Assembly: GCA_017510605.1 (NCBI GenBank) | Contig: JAFWMQ010000001.1 | Coordinates: forward strand, 62,001-126,000 | Length of the DNA stretch: 64,000 nucleotides | Direction: 5' to 3' | From: Clostridiales bacterium | GTDB taxonomy: Bacteria; Bacillota; Clostridia; Saccharofermentanales; Saccharofermentanaceae | Notes under the pieces: model-generated | Told to the model about the DNA's origin: nothing | Databases searched by the model: none | The model's input: the letters and a program-made list of their open reading frames with translations, nothing else | Part shown: positions 52,027-59,385 of the stretch, in pieces | How the letters are laid out: each line of letters starts with the position of its first letter | Position numbering within the stretch: the stretch's first letter is position 1 | Position numbers and translations under genes: made by a program

Positions 52027-52052
52027 GACCCCGAAACAGCAATTTCGGGGTC
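52027..52052. terminator. Palindrome, possible bidirectional terminator
   Basis: GACCCCGAAA (52027-52036) pairs with TTTCGGGGTC (52043-52052) over a six-base loop, with short T tracts on one side. It lies 15 bases after the word ATCAGGAATATAA at 52000. It lies between two minus-strand genes. Confidence 0.6.
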
Positions 52053-52088
52053 TGTTTACGAATAGCCGGGCTTGCTTGTGGCTATTCT

Positions 52089-52120
52089 TAAAAACGATCC
52101 CGGAATAAGCTCCGGGATCG
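52089..52120 (-). terminator. Terminator of the sigma/anti-sigma operon
   Basis: Read on the minus strand, CGATCCCGGA pairs with TCCGGGATCG (52095-52120) and is followed by TTTTTAAG. It sits 58 bases after the anti-sigma gene stop. Confidence 0.85.
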
Positions 52121-52177
52121 CAGTTAATCATATTTGACGTCATTTTAGTAAGTCATATAGTTGAAAACCACAAAGTC

Positions 52178-53245
52178 TTATTTCAACTCAACTGTAAAGC
52201 CGCCCCATTCAAGGGGATCAAATGCATCAGGGACTCTCTCTCCTTCAGAATCTATCTGAAAACATAAAGGTTCGAAGGTATAACTCTTAGCATTGGGATC
52301 AAGACCCTCCAAATCTGTCATAAAAATGGTCACGCAGTTATCATCGGAATCAATACCGTTAATCCAAACTGTTGTACTATTTCCATTGCTGTCGGTAATG
52401 CGGTATTTTACGATATCTTTAATCGACTTCGATGTATCATTCAATCGATAGACGATACTTACGTTGAACATTGATGGTGCAACAGTTACGCTTATATCTG
52501 CAACTCCACCTTCGACAGAAAGATTTTCCTCTCTCAGTTGACGCGCATCATTTGGTTTTTCAAAATCAAAATGCAACTCCTGCTCGGCTATCGTCTCAAT
52601 CTCGTTGTTCTCCTGAGCAACAAAAAATACAGGCATTATTTTATATTGTTTCAGTCTAAGACGGATTACAATAGATACATTCCCGGAACTGGTATCCGCA
52701 TTAGAGAGATCAACATAACAGATGTAGTGTCCGGTATACGCTCCAGTGTTTTCATCCCAGCATCCATCAGCCGACAGTTGACAATCCGTACCGTTCACAT
52801 CAGCGTGATCACTCCATTCGACAATCATGTTACCGGCATCGATTACCTTCTGCGGAGCAGTTGCAGAAAAGTATAAAGTCGCTCCATCATACCAGTATTC
52901 TTCAATTGTCCAAAGAGGGCCGTAGTCTTCACCCTTACTTTGACTGATTTTTATCTCATTTTTTGAGGGAGTATCCAATCTCCCGTTTACTTCTTCCTCA
53001 GGCATAAACTTGGACAGAAATCCGGCCAGTCCACCACTTGCTGCCCATACTACACCGCCACCTATCAATACAACTGCGACTATAGCCGCTGCCGCTAATG
53101 CCGGGTTCATTAAAAATCTTCTTCGAACAATATTATTATTTCTCATTCTGCTTTCCTCCTGAATTTGGGTAAAAGCGTTCTGAGCCTTTTTCTGAACTAT
53201 ATCAGGCACGTTTATTTCTTTCACTGCATGATCAAAATCCTTCAT
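52178..53245 (-). CDS. DUF4179-type membrane anti-sigma protein
   Basis: This 355-residue single-pass membrane protein has a cytoplasmic N-terminus of about 45 residues that should bind the sigma factor (FDHAVKEINVPDIVQKKAQNAFTQIQEE), one membrane helix (ALAAAAIVAVVLIGGGVVWAA) and a large extracellular beta-rich domain (DUF4179-like). The start at 53245 follows GAGGAA; the upstream GTG is inside the ribosome binding site. It overlaps closely with the sigma factor gene. Signal release may need cleavage of the extracellular part. Confidence 0.85.
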   Translation of the reverse strand: MKDFDHAVKEINVPDIVQKKAQNAFTQIQEESRMRNNNIVRRRFLMNPALAAAAIVAVVLIGGGVVWAASGGLAGFLSKFMPEEEVNGRLDTPSKNEIKISQSKGEDYGPLWTIEEYWYDGATLYFSATAPQKVIDAGNMIVEWSDHADVNGTDCQLSADGCWDENTGAYTGHYICYVDLSNADTSSGNVSIVIRLRLKQYKIMPVFFVAQENNEIETIAEQELHFDFEKPNDARQLREENLSVEGGVADISVTVAPSMFNVSIVYRLNDTSKSIKDIVKYRITDSNGNSTTVWINGIDSDDNCVTIFMTDLEGLDPNAKSYTFEPLCFQIDSEGERVPDAFDPLEWGGFTVELK

Positions 53246-53249
53246 ATGA

Positions 53250-53765
53250 TTATTCCTCACTATCTTCGAAATATTGTTCCAACCGTTTCCTGCCTCTCGA
53301 AAGCCTCGTCTGAATGGTGCTTACCGGGACATCGAGTATAGCTGCAATTTCTTTGATGCTATACCCGTCACCATAAAACATCATGATCGGTACCCTGTAT
53401 TTTTCATCCAGCTTCTCTAAGGCTTCTTTTAATTCTAAATTGCTTTCATCCTCATGAAAGGCAAGTTCTTCATGCTCATTGATATCTACTGCTTCTATTC
53501 TTTTATTTCTGATATCGTGGCACTTGTTTATCAGAATCCTTGTCATCCATGTCTTGAAAAACTTGTTTTCCCGAAGGGAACTCAGCCGTTCCCAACAAGT
53601 AAGGATGGTTTCCTGTATCGCATCAGCTGCATCCTCATCGTTCATAAGTATTGCGACCGCTGTTCGGTACATATCCTTCATATAAAGGTTTATAAGTTCA
53701 GTAAAGGCTTCAGGATCACGCCTTTTTGCCTTTTGTATCAATTTGAAGTTTTCTGTAGTACTCAT
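53250..53765 (-). CDS. ECF-type RNA polymerase sigma factor
   Basis: This 171-residue sigma factor has region 2 as PEAFTELINLYMKDMYRTAVAILMNDEDAADAIQETILTCWERLSSL and FFKTWMTRILINKC, and region 4 as RVPIMMFYGDGYSIKEIAAILDVPVSTIQTRLSRGRKRL. No region 3 is present. Its stop lies 5 bases before the anti-sigma start, so the pair is co-expressed, likely under autocontrol. No matching promoter pair was traced elsewhere. Confidence 0.93.
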   Translation of the reverse strand: MSTTENFKLIQKAKRRDPEAFTELINLYMKDMYRTAVAILMNDEDAADAIQETILTCWERLSSLRENKFFKTWMTRILINKCHDIRNKRIEAVDINEHEELAFHEDESNLELKEALEKLDEKYRVPIMMFYGDGYSIKEIAAILDVPVSTIQTRLSRGRKRLEQYFEDSEE

Positions 53766-53876
53766 TAAACTTCTACTCCTGCGCGCACATAGGTGTAAGT
53801 CATTGGTCAGAGCGTCCTCCGCTTTTGCCTTACATTACATTAGACGGAAAATACATCCCAAAAATCCCATTAATTT

Positions 53877-54239
53877 TTTTCGATTTTCTATCGATATAAT
53901 CCTAATGTTAAAATATTAGTACAGGATTCAAATAACGTTAAGGCTCCAGAGTATTCTCATACTGCCGGACGTGTGTATGCTGTTGTAAAGGATGGTGTAT
54001 TGAAACGTCTTGCTTACTATGATCAAAATCACAATCAAGAAGTAAGTATTGATCTTGCTCATCCGCATAATGGTGTTATGCCGCTTGTATACAGTGATTC
54101 GCCCGATACATCCGCTATTGATGAAACCTCACGATCCATTGATGTATATATACAGGAAAATGAAGAATCTTTATTGCACGGAATAAAGAATTATCTGCTT
54201 GAAGCCGGCGATATGATCGCAGAAGAAATCGGTTGGTAA
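53877..54239 (+). pseudogene. C-terminal remnant of a toxin- or phage-structure-like protein
   Basis: The frame is open from 53877 but has no start codon with a ribosome binding site. Coding-like sequence begins about NNVKAPEYSHTAGRVYAVVKDG and continues VLKRLAYYDQNHNQEVSIDLAHPHNGVMP. The phrase YYD..N......IDL.HPHNG-MPH is typical of the ends of some polymorphic toxins and phage-like proteins. Here the histidine tract is altered (PLVYSD). The rest of the parent gene is absent. It sits in the promoter-side gap of the sigma gene. Confidence 0.6.
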
Positions 54240-54251
54240 ATCATGAATATA

Positions 54252-54279
54252 CAGGCCGGAGAGATAACTCTTTCGGCCT
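54252..54279 (+). terminator. Hairpin terminator after the remnant gene
   Basis: AGGCCGGAGAG (54252-54262) pairs with CTCTTTCGGCCT (54268-54279) with a small bulge, followed by TATT. It is a modest terminator. Confidence 0.6.
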
Positions 54280-54357
54280 TATTGTATAATGGAACAGTAA
54301 AACCCGCAGTATAAGGAACCATGTAGCATGAAATGTTTATCAAGATAATGAAATATT

Positions 54358-55362
54358 ATGACAGTAATAACTATGGATAAAGAATTCAGAGGAAACGCAT
54401 ACATAATCAAAGACGGGGATGTATTGCTGAATTACAGCGGCGGATTTGCAGATCTGGCAAATGAGATCCCGAATACGATCGATACAAGATTTGCATCTGC
54501 ATCAATGAGCAAGACCTTTGTTGCTGTAGGTATCCTTCAGCTGATCGAAGCAGGAAAGCTTGGACTCGAAGATACTATCGGCTCGATCCTGGATTTTGAT
54601 CTGAAACAGATCGATCCTAACGTTACAGTGAGACAGCTTTTGAATCACACTTCCGGTGTTCCTGATTATTTTGATGAATCGGTTATGGATGATTATGAGG
54701 CATTGTGGACCGATTATCCCAATTACAGGATCAGGCATAACCGCGATATGCTGCCCCTGTTTATTGATAAGCCGATGATGTATGGCAGGGGTGAGAGGTT
54801 TCAGTACAATAATTCCGGGTATGTATTGCTCGCGATGATCATCGAAAAGATCACCGGTACGGATTTTGACGTTTATCTTAAGCAGAATGTTTTCGACAGA
54901 TGCGGAATGAGCAATACAGGATATTATTCCTTCGACAAACTGCCTGCAAAATGCGCGAACAGCTATATCTACTGTCCTGATACAGATGATTACCGTACCA
55001 ATATTTACTCTGTCGGTGCAAGGGGTACCGGTGATGGTGGAGCGTTCGTTACTGTAGGAGATATTGTGAAGTTCTGGAAAGGACTTATTGATCACAAGCT
55101 CCTTTCAGAGAAAATGGTAACGCAGATGTTTTCAAAACAGAGCGGAGACGGGAAAGATCCGGAAGAAGGATATTACGGGTTTGGCGTCTGGATCATTGAT
55201 AATCCCCTTGGGCAGGACTATGTGTATATGCAGGGATGTGATGATGGAATAAGCGCCATCTCCGAATATAATCCCAATAACGGAATGATAACGGTTATGC
55301 TCAGCAACTATGGCGATAATGTATGGGCGCGGATGAGAAAGATACGGGAAGAGATGTATTAA
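54358..55362 (+). CDS. Class C beta-lactamase-like serine hydrolase
   Basis: This 334-residue protein of the beta-lactamase/penicillin-binding fold has nucleophile motif SMSK (in FASASMSKTFVAVGILQL near 50), YNNSGY for the YxN element, HTSGVPDYF and a late GCDDGISAISEYNP region in place of the usual KTG/HxG. No signal peptide is seen at either possible start, so it is probably cytoplasmic. That is unusual for a cell-wall enzyme and suggests esterase or peptidase activity. The leader lacks a good ribosome binding site. Confidence 0.87.
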   Translation: MTVITMDKEFRGNAYIIKDGDVLLNYSGGFADLANEIPNTIDTRFASASMSKTFVAVGILQLIEAGKLGLEDTIGSILDFDLKQIDPNVTVRQLLNHTSGVPDYFDESVMDDYEALWTDYPNYRIRHNRDMLPLFIDKPMMYGRGERFQYNNSGYVLLAMIIEKITGTDFDVYLKQNVFDRCGMSNTGYYSFDKLPAKCANSYIYCPDTDDYRTNIYSVGARGTGDGGAFVTVGDIVKFWKGLIDHKLLSEKMVTQMFSKQSGDGKDPEEGYYGFGVWIIDNPLGQDYVYMQGCDDGISAISEYNPNNGMITVMLSNYGDNVWARMRKIREEMY

Positions 55363-55472
55363 TAATCAGTTATATTGACTAAGACAAATCGCAGTTTGTC
55401 GGGATGAACGTTGGAACATAAAATCGGAATACAATGTGGGATGACAAATCGGAATTTAAAAGGAGATTGAAC

Positions 55473-56609
55473 ATGGAGAAAAAGACAACGCCTGTCACTT
55501 CAGAACAAAATCGTGACAAGGTCATTATTCGGACCAGTATCATTGGAATACTGACAAACGTGTTACTGGCGGCTTTCAAGGCAGTGATCGGCATTATATC
55601 CAACTCCATCGCCGTCACTTTGGACGCCGTTAATAATCTGTCGGACGCCCTGTCCTCTATCATTACGATTATAGGAACGAAACTTGCCGGGAAACTTCCA
55701 GACAGAAAGCATCCGCTCGGATATGGCAGGATCGAGTACCTCAGTGCAATGATCGTTTCAGGTATCGTTCTCTATGCAGGTATCACGGCCGCCGTGGAAT
55801 CGGTCAAGAAGATCATCCATCCTGAAAAGCCGGACTACAGCGTCATTTCCCTCGTTATCATTGCGGTAGCTGTCATCGTCAAAATTGTTCTCGGAAGATA
55901 TGTGAAGAAAAAAGGAGAACAGGTCAATTCGGGCTCTCTGGTTGCTTCCGGTTCCGATGCAATGTTTGATGCCATTCTTTCAGGTTCCGTCCTGGTTTCT
56001 GCGATCATTTTCATGGTGAGCGGCCTTTCACTCGAAGCATATGTAGGCGTTGTGATAGCCGGCTTCATCATCAAGGCGGGAATCGAGATGATGATGGAAA
56101 CACTGAATGAAATCCTTGGGTCCAGAGCAGATAAAGAGAAAACGGACAAGATCAAAAAACTGCTTTCCGATGAGCCAGAGGTCAGAGGCGCCTACGATCT
56201 GATCATGTACAATTACGGTCCTGATAAGGACTATGCTTCTGTTCATCTTGAAGTGCCGGACACAATGACGACAAGAGAATTTGATAAGCTGACAAGAAAG
56301 CTGGAAAGAAAAATCTACAAAGAAACCGGCGTTGTCCTCGCGGGGGTCGGACTGTATTCCTATAACACAGGCAGCAATGAAGCGGCTGATATTCAAAAGG
56401 ATGTCTGTGAACGTGTCATGGCCCACGACTGGGCCGTTCAGCTTCATGGTTTCTATGTGGATACAGAAGCAAAGGAAATGACCTTTGATGTTGTGATGAG
56501 CTTCGATATCAGGCCGAGCGAAGGGCTTCAGATCATATACAATGAAGTCAAGGAAGCATATCCGGAGTACAGTATCCAGATCGCACCGGATGTCGATGTT
56601 TCGGACTGA
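55473..56609 (+). CDS. Cation diffusion facilitator transporter
   Basis: This 378-residue metal-ion exporter (CDF family) starts at 55473 by AAAGGAG. It has six membrane spans in residues 20-215, with the metal-site motifs SNSIAVTLDAVNNLSD on helix 2 (D in LDAVNNLSDA) and SGSDAMFDAILSG on helix 5. A cytoplasmic domain (about 220-300) follows (EVRGAYDLIMYNYGPDKDYASVHLEVP). A C-terminal extension of about 75 residues (VCERVMAHDWAVQLHGFYVD) is longer than in basic members and repeats the ferredoxin-like fold. Zinc, iron or manganese could be the substrate. Confidence 0.93.
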   Translation: MEKKTTPVTSEQNRDKVIIRTSIIGILTNVLLAAFKAVIGIISNSIAVTLDAVNNLSDALSSIITIIGTKLAGKLPDRKHPLGYGRIEYLSAMIVSGIVLYAGITAAVESVKKIIHPEKPDYSVISLVIIAVAVIVKIVLGRYVKKKGEQVNSGSLVASGSDAMFDAILSGSVLVSAIIFMVSGLSLEAYVGVVIAGFIIKAGIEMMMETLNEILGSRADKEKTDKIKKLLSDEPEVRGAYDLIMYNYGPDKDYASVHLEVPDTMTTREFDKLTRKLERKIYKETGVVLAGVGLYSYNTGSNEAADIQKDVCERVMAHDWAVQLHGFYVDTEAKEMTFDVVMSFDIRPSEGLQIIYNEVKEAYPEYSIQIAPDVDVSD

Positions 56610-56753
56610 AAGACATATTCCAGTTTGCCGGGATAATGTGATAGTAAGTTTTATCAGGAATTTAATATACCAAGCTCGTTAGTTGATACTTGGTTTTAGT
56701 GCCCGATGACCGTCGATACGAACAACTATCTAATGTTCTGTTTATAAAATATA

Positions 56754-56785
56754 AAATACCGCAGGATCCATATCTTGCGGTATTT
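56754..56785. terminator. Palindromic terminator near site D
   Basis: AAATACCGCA (56754-56763) pairs with TGCGGTATTT (56776-56785) across a 12-base loop, with A and T tracts on either side, so it could work on both strands. It follows the word ATCAGGAATTTAA (56653). Confidence 0.75.
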
Positions 56786-56849
56786 ATCGTATCGGGATTG
56801 GCATAGTAGAAACTTATATGTGTGGTCAACACATTTTTTGAAAATTTCA

Positions 56850-56871
56850 AAGGTACAAATAAGGTACAGTT
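56850..56871. repeat. Tandem 11-bp arm-like repeat left of site D
   Basis: AAGGTACAAAT and AAGGTACAGTT follow each other at 11-base spacing, 72 bases left of attachment site D. The period and distance match the repeat left of site C, though the word differs, as expected if a different recombinase used it. Confidence 0.5.
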
Positions 56872-56942
56872 ATGAACCTTAATCCCCTCAAAACGCGTGA
56901 AAATAAGGGCTTGCGGTCTTGTCTCTCAGGCTCAATTAATAC

Positions 56943-56973
56943 TGCCGTGACAGACGAATAATACTTTTACCAT
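56943..56973 (-). repeat. Attachment site D, outermost relic phosphatase start
   Basis: This 31-base copy encodes MVKVLFVCHG on the minus strand and differs from site B at three positions. Two codons beyond the repeat the frame reaches a stop (after SIN). GGGAATTG upstream on the minus strand could be the original ribosome binding site, so this may be the ancestral gene start, now cut off from its body at 23.3 kb. Confidence 0.8.
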
Positions 56974-56988
56974 ACTTATTCAATTCCC

Positions 56989-57168
56989 TTACTTTTGAGA
57001 CAGCCTTATCATTTGATCTTTATTTGGCATGATCTTCTTACTTGTCAGTATATGTTCCCGAGACACAGCCGACAGAGATGATGTTGCCGGTTCGCTATTA
57101 CCGCATCCCGCAAACGAGAGTACGAAAGCACCGGAAAGGATCAATGCAGAAAGCTTTTTAATATTCAT
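56989..57168 (-). CDS. Short lipoprotein next to site D, possibly truncated
   Basis: This 59-residue lipoprotein has start 57168, GGGGAAT upstream and lipobox SFAGC (cysteine 22). Its mature part is only 38 residues (GNSEPATSSLSAVSREHILTSKKIMPNKDQMIRLSQK), too short for a domain. It ends 15 bases before the phosphatase start relic on the same strand, so it may be the gene originally upstream of the phosphatase or a fragment cut by an integration event. Confidence 0.55.
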   Translation of the reverse strand: MNIKKLSALILSGAFVLSFAGCGNSEPATSSLSAVSREHILTSKKIMPNKDQMIRLSQK

Positions 57169-57381
57169 AAAAGATTCCCCCTATGCATTCATTATACAGA
57201 ATTTCTCTGTAGCCATAGTACAGCTCTGGAGACGCGTAGTGTGCATTGATAGTATCGTATGCACAGTAGTGGCGAAAGTGTATAATCAACTTAGTATGTG
57301 TAGTTTGTATTATCATTTATGCAAGTCAAATATATTGACATTGTAGTCGTTGGCTCGGGCGGCAGTTGCGGGGATGGAAAG

Positions 57382-58470
57382 ATGGAAAAAGAGATAGCAA
57401 AATGTGATGAATGCGGAAGTGAATACTATGCCGGTTCATCACTGATGAAGAGTATTTGCCCTGAATGCGCACATGCGTTGTACGGGTATACGAATTGTGC
57501 CCATGTTTTCGAGAATGGAAGATGCATTTTATGTTATTGGGACGGAAGAAAATCAAAATTCACCGAAAAACTCAGCAAGGCCGAAGAGCCTGACTCACAC
57601 CAAACTCCGGTCAGTGAAGCCTATGCGCTCATGCAGGATGGAAAGTTCAAGGAAGCGCTGAAGATCCTTAATGACCCGGTCAAGACAGATCAGAATACGG
57701 CTTCGGCAAATCTTCTGAGGCTCCTTTGCTGCTATCAGGTTAAGAATACGGAAGAACTTCTGGGGAAGGCGGCTTCAAGTATAGCGGCCTTTAAAGTATT
57801 CACGAGAAGGGCTGAACTTGACAGTCTTACCCGTATCCAAAACGGCGAAAACAACATTGCGGAGAACATGATGGAATATTGCCTCCTTAAGCTGATGCTG
57901 TCGGGTAATACCTTAAGCTATATTGCTAAGGAACTGTATTCACCGAAAAATACAAATCATCCAAAACAGGAATCGGCATTTGCCAAAATGGATAAAGAGG
58001 ACGTCCATAACTTCAAGAGGTCCAAAGCTTTGTACAACAGTATAAATCCGTATGAATTTGATCCTTTAGAGGAACTTGATGATATAAAGGTGAAGTTTAA
58101 GAGTACGCTTGATAATCCCGACCATGAGGTTTCCGATGTAGTTTCAGCAGGTGCGAATCTTGTGCTTGATATGCTCACATTTCTGGGACGCTCCGATGCC
58201 TATTATTCAGGTAACGATTCTATATCGGATTATCCCCGTTCTGATAGAGATCATTTATTACTGCGTGAGCACGATTACGGAGTAAACAAACTCCGGAAAG
58301 ATACTGAATCGAAACCCGGTATCTACACTGATGAAGATCCGGTTCAATATATGAGCACTATCAGAAATGAAGGTATTTCGGAAACAGAAGAAGGAAAACT
58401 CGCCCGTCAGCTTGAGCTTATTGAGCTGATAAATGAAGAAGAGAAATCAATCCTTGCGCAGATAATATAA
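57382..58470 (+). CDS. Protein with N-terminal zinc ribbons, unknown
   Basis: This 362-residue protein starts at 57382 with GGGGA 7 bases upstream; a 21-residue upstream extension is less likely. The N-terminus has cysteine pairs of a ribbon (CDECGSEYYAGSSLMKSICPECA) and a second set (CAHVFENGRCILC). A helical tetratricopeptide-like part follows (AYALMQDGKFKEALKILNDPVKT), then an acidic region ending in a helix. It is cytoplasmic. No family is recognised; the protein at 38501 shows a similar ribbon-plus-unknown design. Confidence 0.75.
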   Translation: MEKEIAKCDECGSEYYAGSSLMKSICPECAHALYGYTNCAHVFENGRCILCYWDGRKSKFTEKLSKAEEPDSHQTPVSEAYALMQDGKFKEALKILNDPVKTDQNTASANLLRLLCCYQVKNTEELLGKAASSIAAFKVFTRRAELDSLTRIQNGENNIAENMMEYCLLKLMLSGNTLSYIAKELYSPKNTNHPKQESAFAKMDKEDVHNFKRSKALYNSINPYEFDPLEELDDIKVKFKSTLDNPDHEVSDVVSAGANLVLDMLTFLGRSDAYYSGNDSISDYPRSDRDHLLLREHDYGVNKLRKDTESKPGIYTDEDPVQYMSTIRNEGISETEEGKLARQLELIELINEEEKSILAQII

Positions 58471-58483
58471 TGTACTAAAATGG

Positions 58484-58583
58484 CAGTGCCAGAGCCTTTG
58501 CAGAAGAGATGGAGAAATCCGGAACAGTTGAACGTTTTGTTAGCGATGAAAATGAGGCGGATAAAAGGTATATTAGAGAGTAA
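58484..58583 (+). pseudogene. Short C-terminal coding remnant
   Basis: A frame without a start reads GSARAFAEEMEKSGTVERFVSDENEADKRYIRE and stops two bases before the next ribosome binding site. Its composition is that of a real protein end rather than random sequence. The parent gene is not present. It may be the leftover of a deletion between the zinc-ribbon gene and the lipoprotein gene. Confidence 0.4.
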
Positions 58584-58597
58584 TGGAGGTAACCGAT

Positions 58598-59266
58598 ATG
58601 AAAAAGATACTTGCACTAATCCTTTCTGTGTTTATGATCCTGTCGCTTGCGGCATGCAGCAATTCCGGTAAATCCGGATCTACACCGGCAGCTACTGCGA
58701 AGGAAACCGGATCAGAAGCCGACGCAGGCGGAAATAATGATGCCACCCAAAATAATGCAGGCGCAGATGCTGTTGTTCTGCTCCCCGGTGAGCTCTATCA
58801 GTTTGATAAAGACGCTGACGGCGGTCCTGTGATCAAGGGCATAACTGTGAAAGGCAACCGTCTCGGCTCCGGAGAATTTAATGAGAAGGATCCTGCTGTA
58901 AAGGGAATTAGATGCGTGTTCGAACTGAACGAATGGGTCGAGTTTTATCTTGATTCAGGTGCAGCAAACGGTATTTACGTCTATGTATATAAGCATACTG
59001 ACGATGCAAAAATTTATACGGATATGGGCTTCACCGAAGAAGACGTCAAAGTACTTGCCACATGCACGCTCGAAAAGCCTGAGGAGGCAGGAGATCAGTG
59101 GGGCTCATTTTATCTGAATCCCGATTATGCAGATCCCGGCGTCTACGATATCGTTTTCGTTAAGGGCGGCAAAGCCGTTGCAGTCATGGAAGCCAAATTC
59201 TACGCGGCTGAATCGCTCGGAGATAAATCTGATGATGATCTCAGAGCCATGATGAAAAATTTCTGA
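58598..59266 (+). CDS. Lipoprotein, unknown
   Basis: This 222-residue lipoprotein (start 58598, GGAGGT upstream) has signal end LSLAAC and a Ser/Gly/Asn/Ala-rich linker of about 35 residues. The domain reads ELYQFDKDADGGPVIKGITVKGNRLGSGEFN, then GIYVYVYKHTDDAKIYTDMGFTEEDVKVLATCTLEKPE. The end forms an immunoglobulin-like strand pattern (GVYDIVFVKGGKAVAVMEAKFYA). It is exported to the outer membrane face. No family is recognised. Confidence 0.78.
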   Translation: MKKILALILSVFMILSLAACSNSGKSGSTPAATAKETGSEADAGGNNDATQNNAGADAVVLLPGELYQFDKDADGGPVIKGITVKGNRLGSGEFNEKDPAVKGIRCVFELNEWVEFYLDSGAANGIYVYVYKHTDDAKIYTDMGFTEEDVKVLATCTLEKPEEAGDQWGSFYLNPDYADPGVYDIVFVKGGKAVAVMEAKFYAAESLGDKSDDDLRAMMKNF

Positions 59267-59293
59267 TCTTAGATCCAGTAAGATACCATTGCA

Positions 59294-59319
59294 GCCTGAG
59301 AGCAATCTCAGGCTTTTTT
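59294..59319 (+). terminator. Intrinsic terminator after the lipoprotein gene
   Basis: GCCTGAGA (59294-59301) pairs with TCTCAGGC (59306-59313) over a GCAA tetraloop, then six T. Confidence 0.93.
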
Positions 59320-59369
59320 GGCGGGAATTCTCTCAAACCTGTTGACTTAACTGTCTGGCTAAGCAGGCA

Positions 59370-59378
59370 TGTTATAAT
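59370..59378 (+). promoter_or_regulatory. Extended -10 promoter of a probably leaderless gene
   Basis: TGTTATAAT (59370-59378) is an exact extended -10. The transcription start would fall about 7 bases later, at or next to the ATG at 59386. No ribosome binding site precedes that ATG, which fits a leaderless mRNA. TTGACT at 59342 is too far to act as its -35. Confidence 0.65.
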
Positions 59379-59385
59379 GACAAGT

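Larger units (their letters stand above)
41302..56942. mobile_element. Interval III between sites C and D, cargo without recombinase
   Basis: The 15.6 kb between sites C and D contain about 18 genes and several gene remnants (hydrolase, lipoprotein, toxin-like and others) but no integrase, relaxase or replication gene. Intergenic words ATCAGGAATATAA recur only here (42614, 51133, 52000, 56653). It may be a decayed integrative element or a genomic island captured between two insertion events. Base composition is close to the host. Confidence 0.5.
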
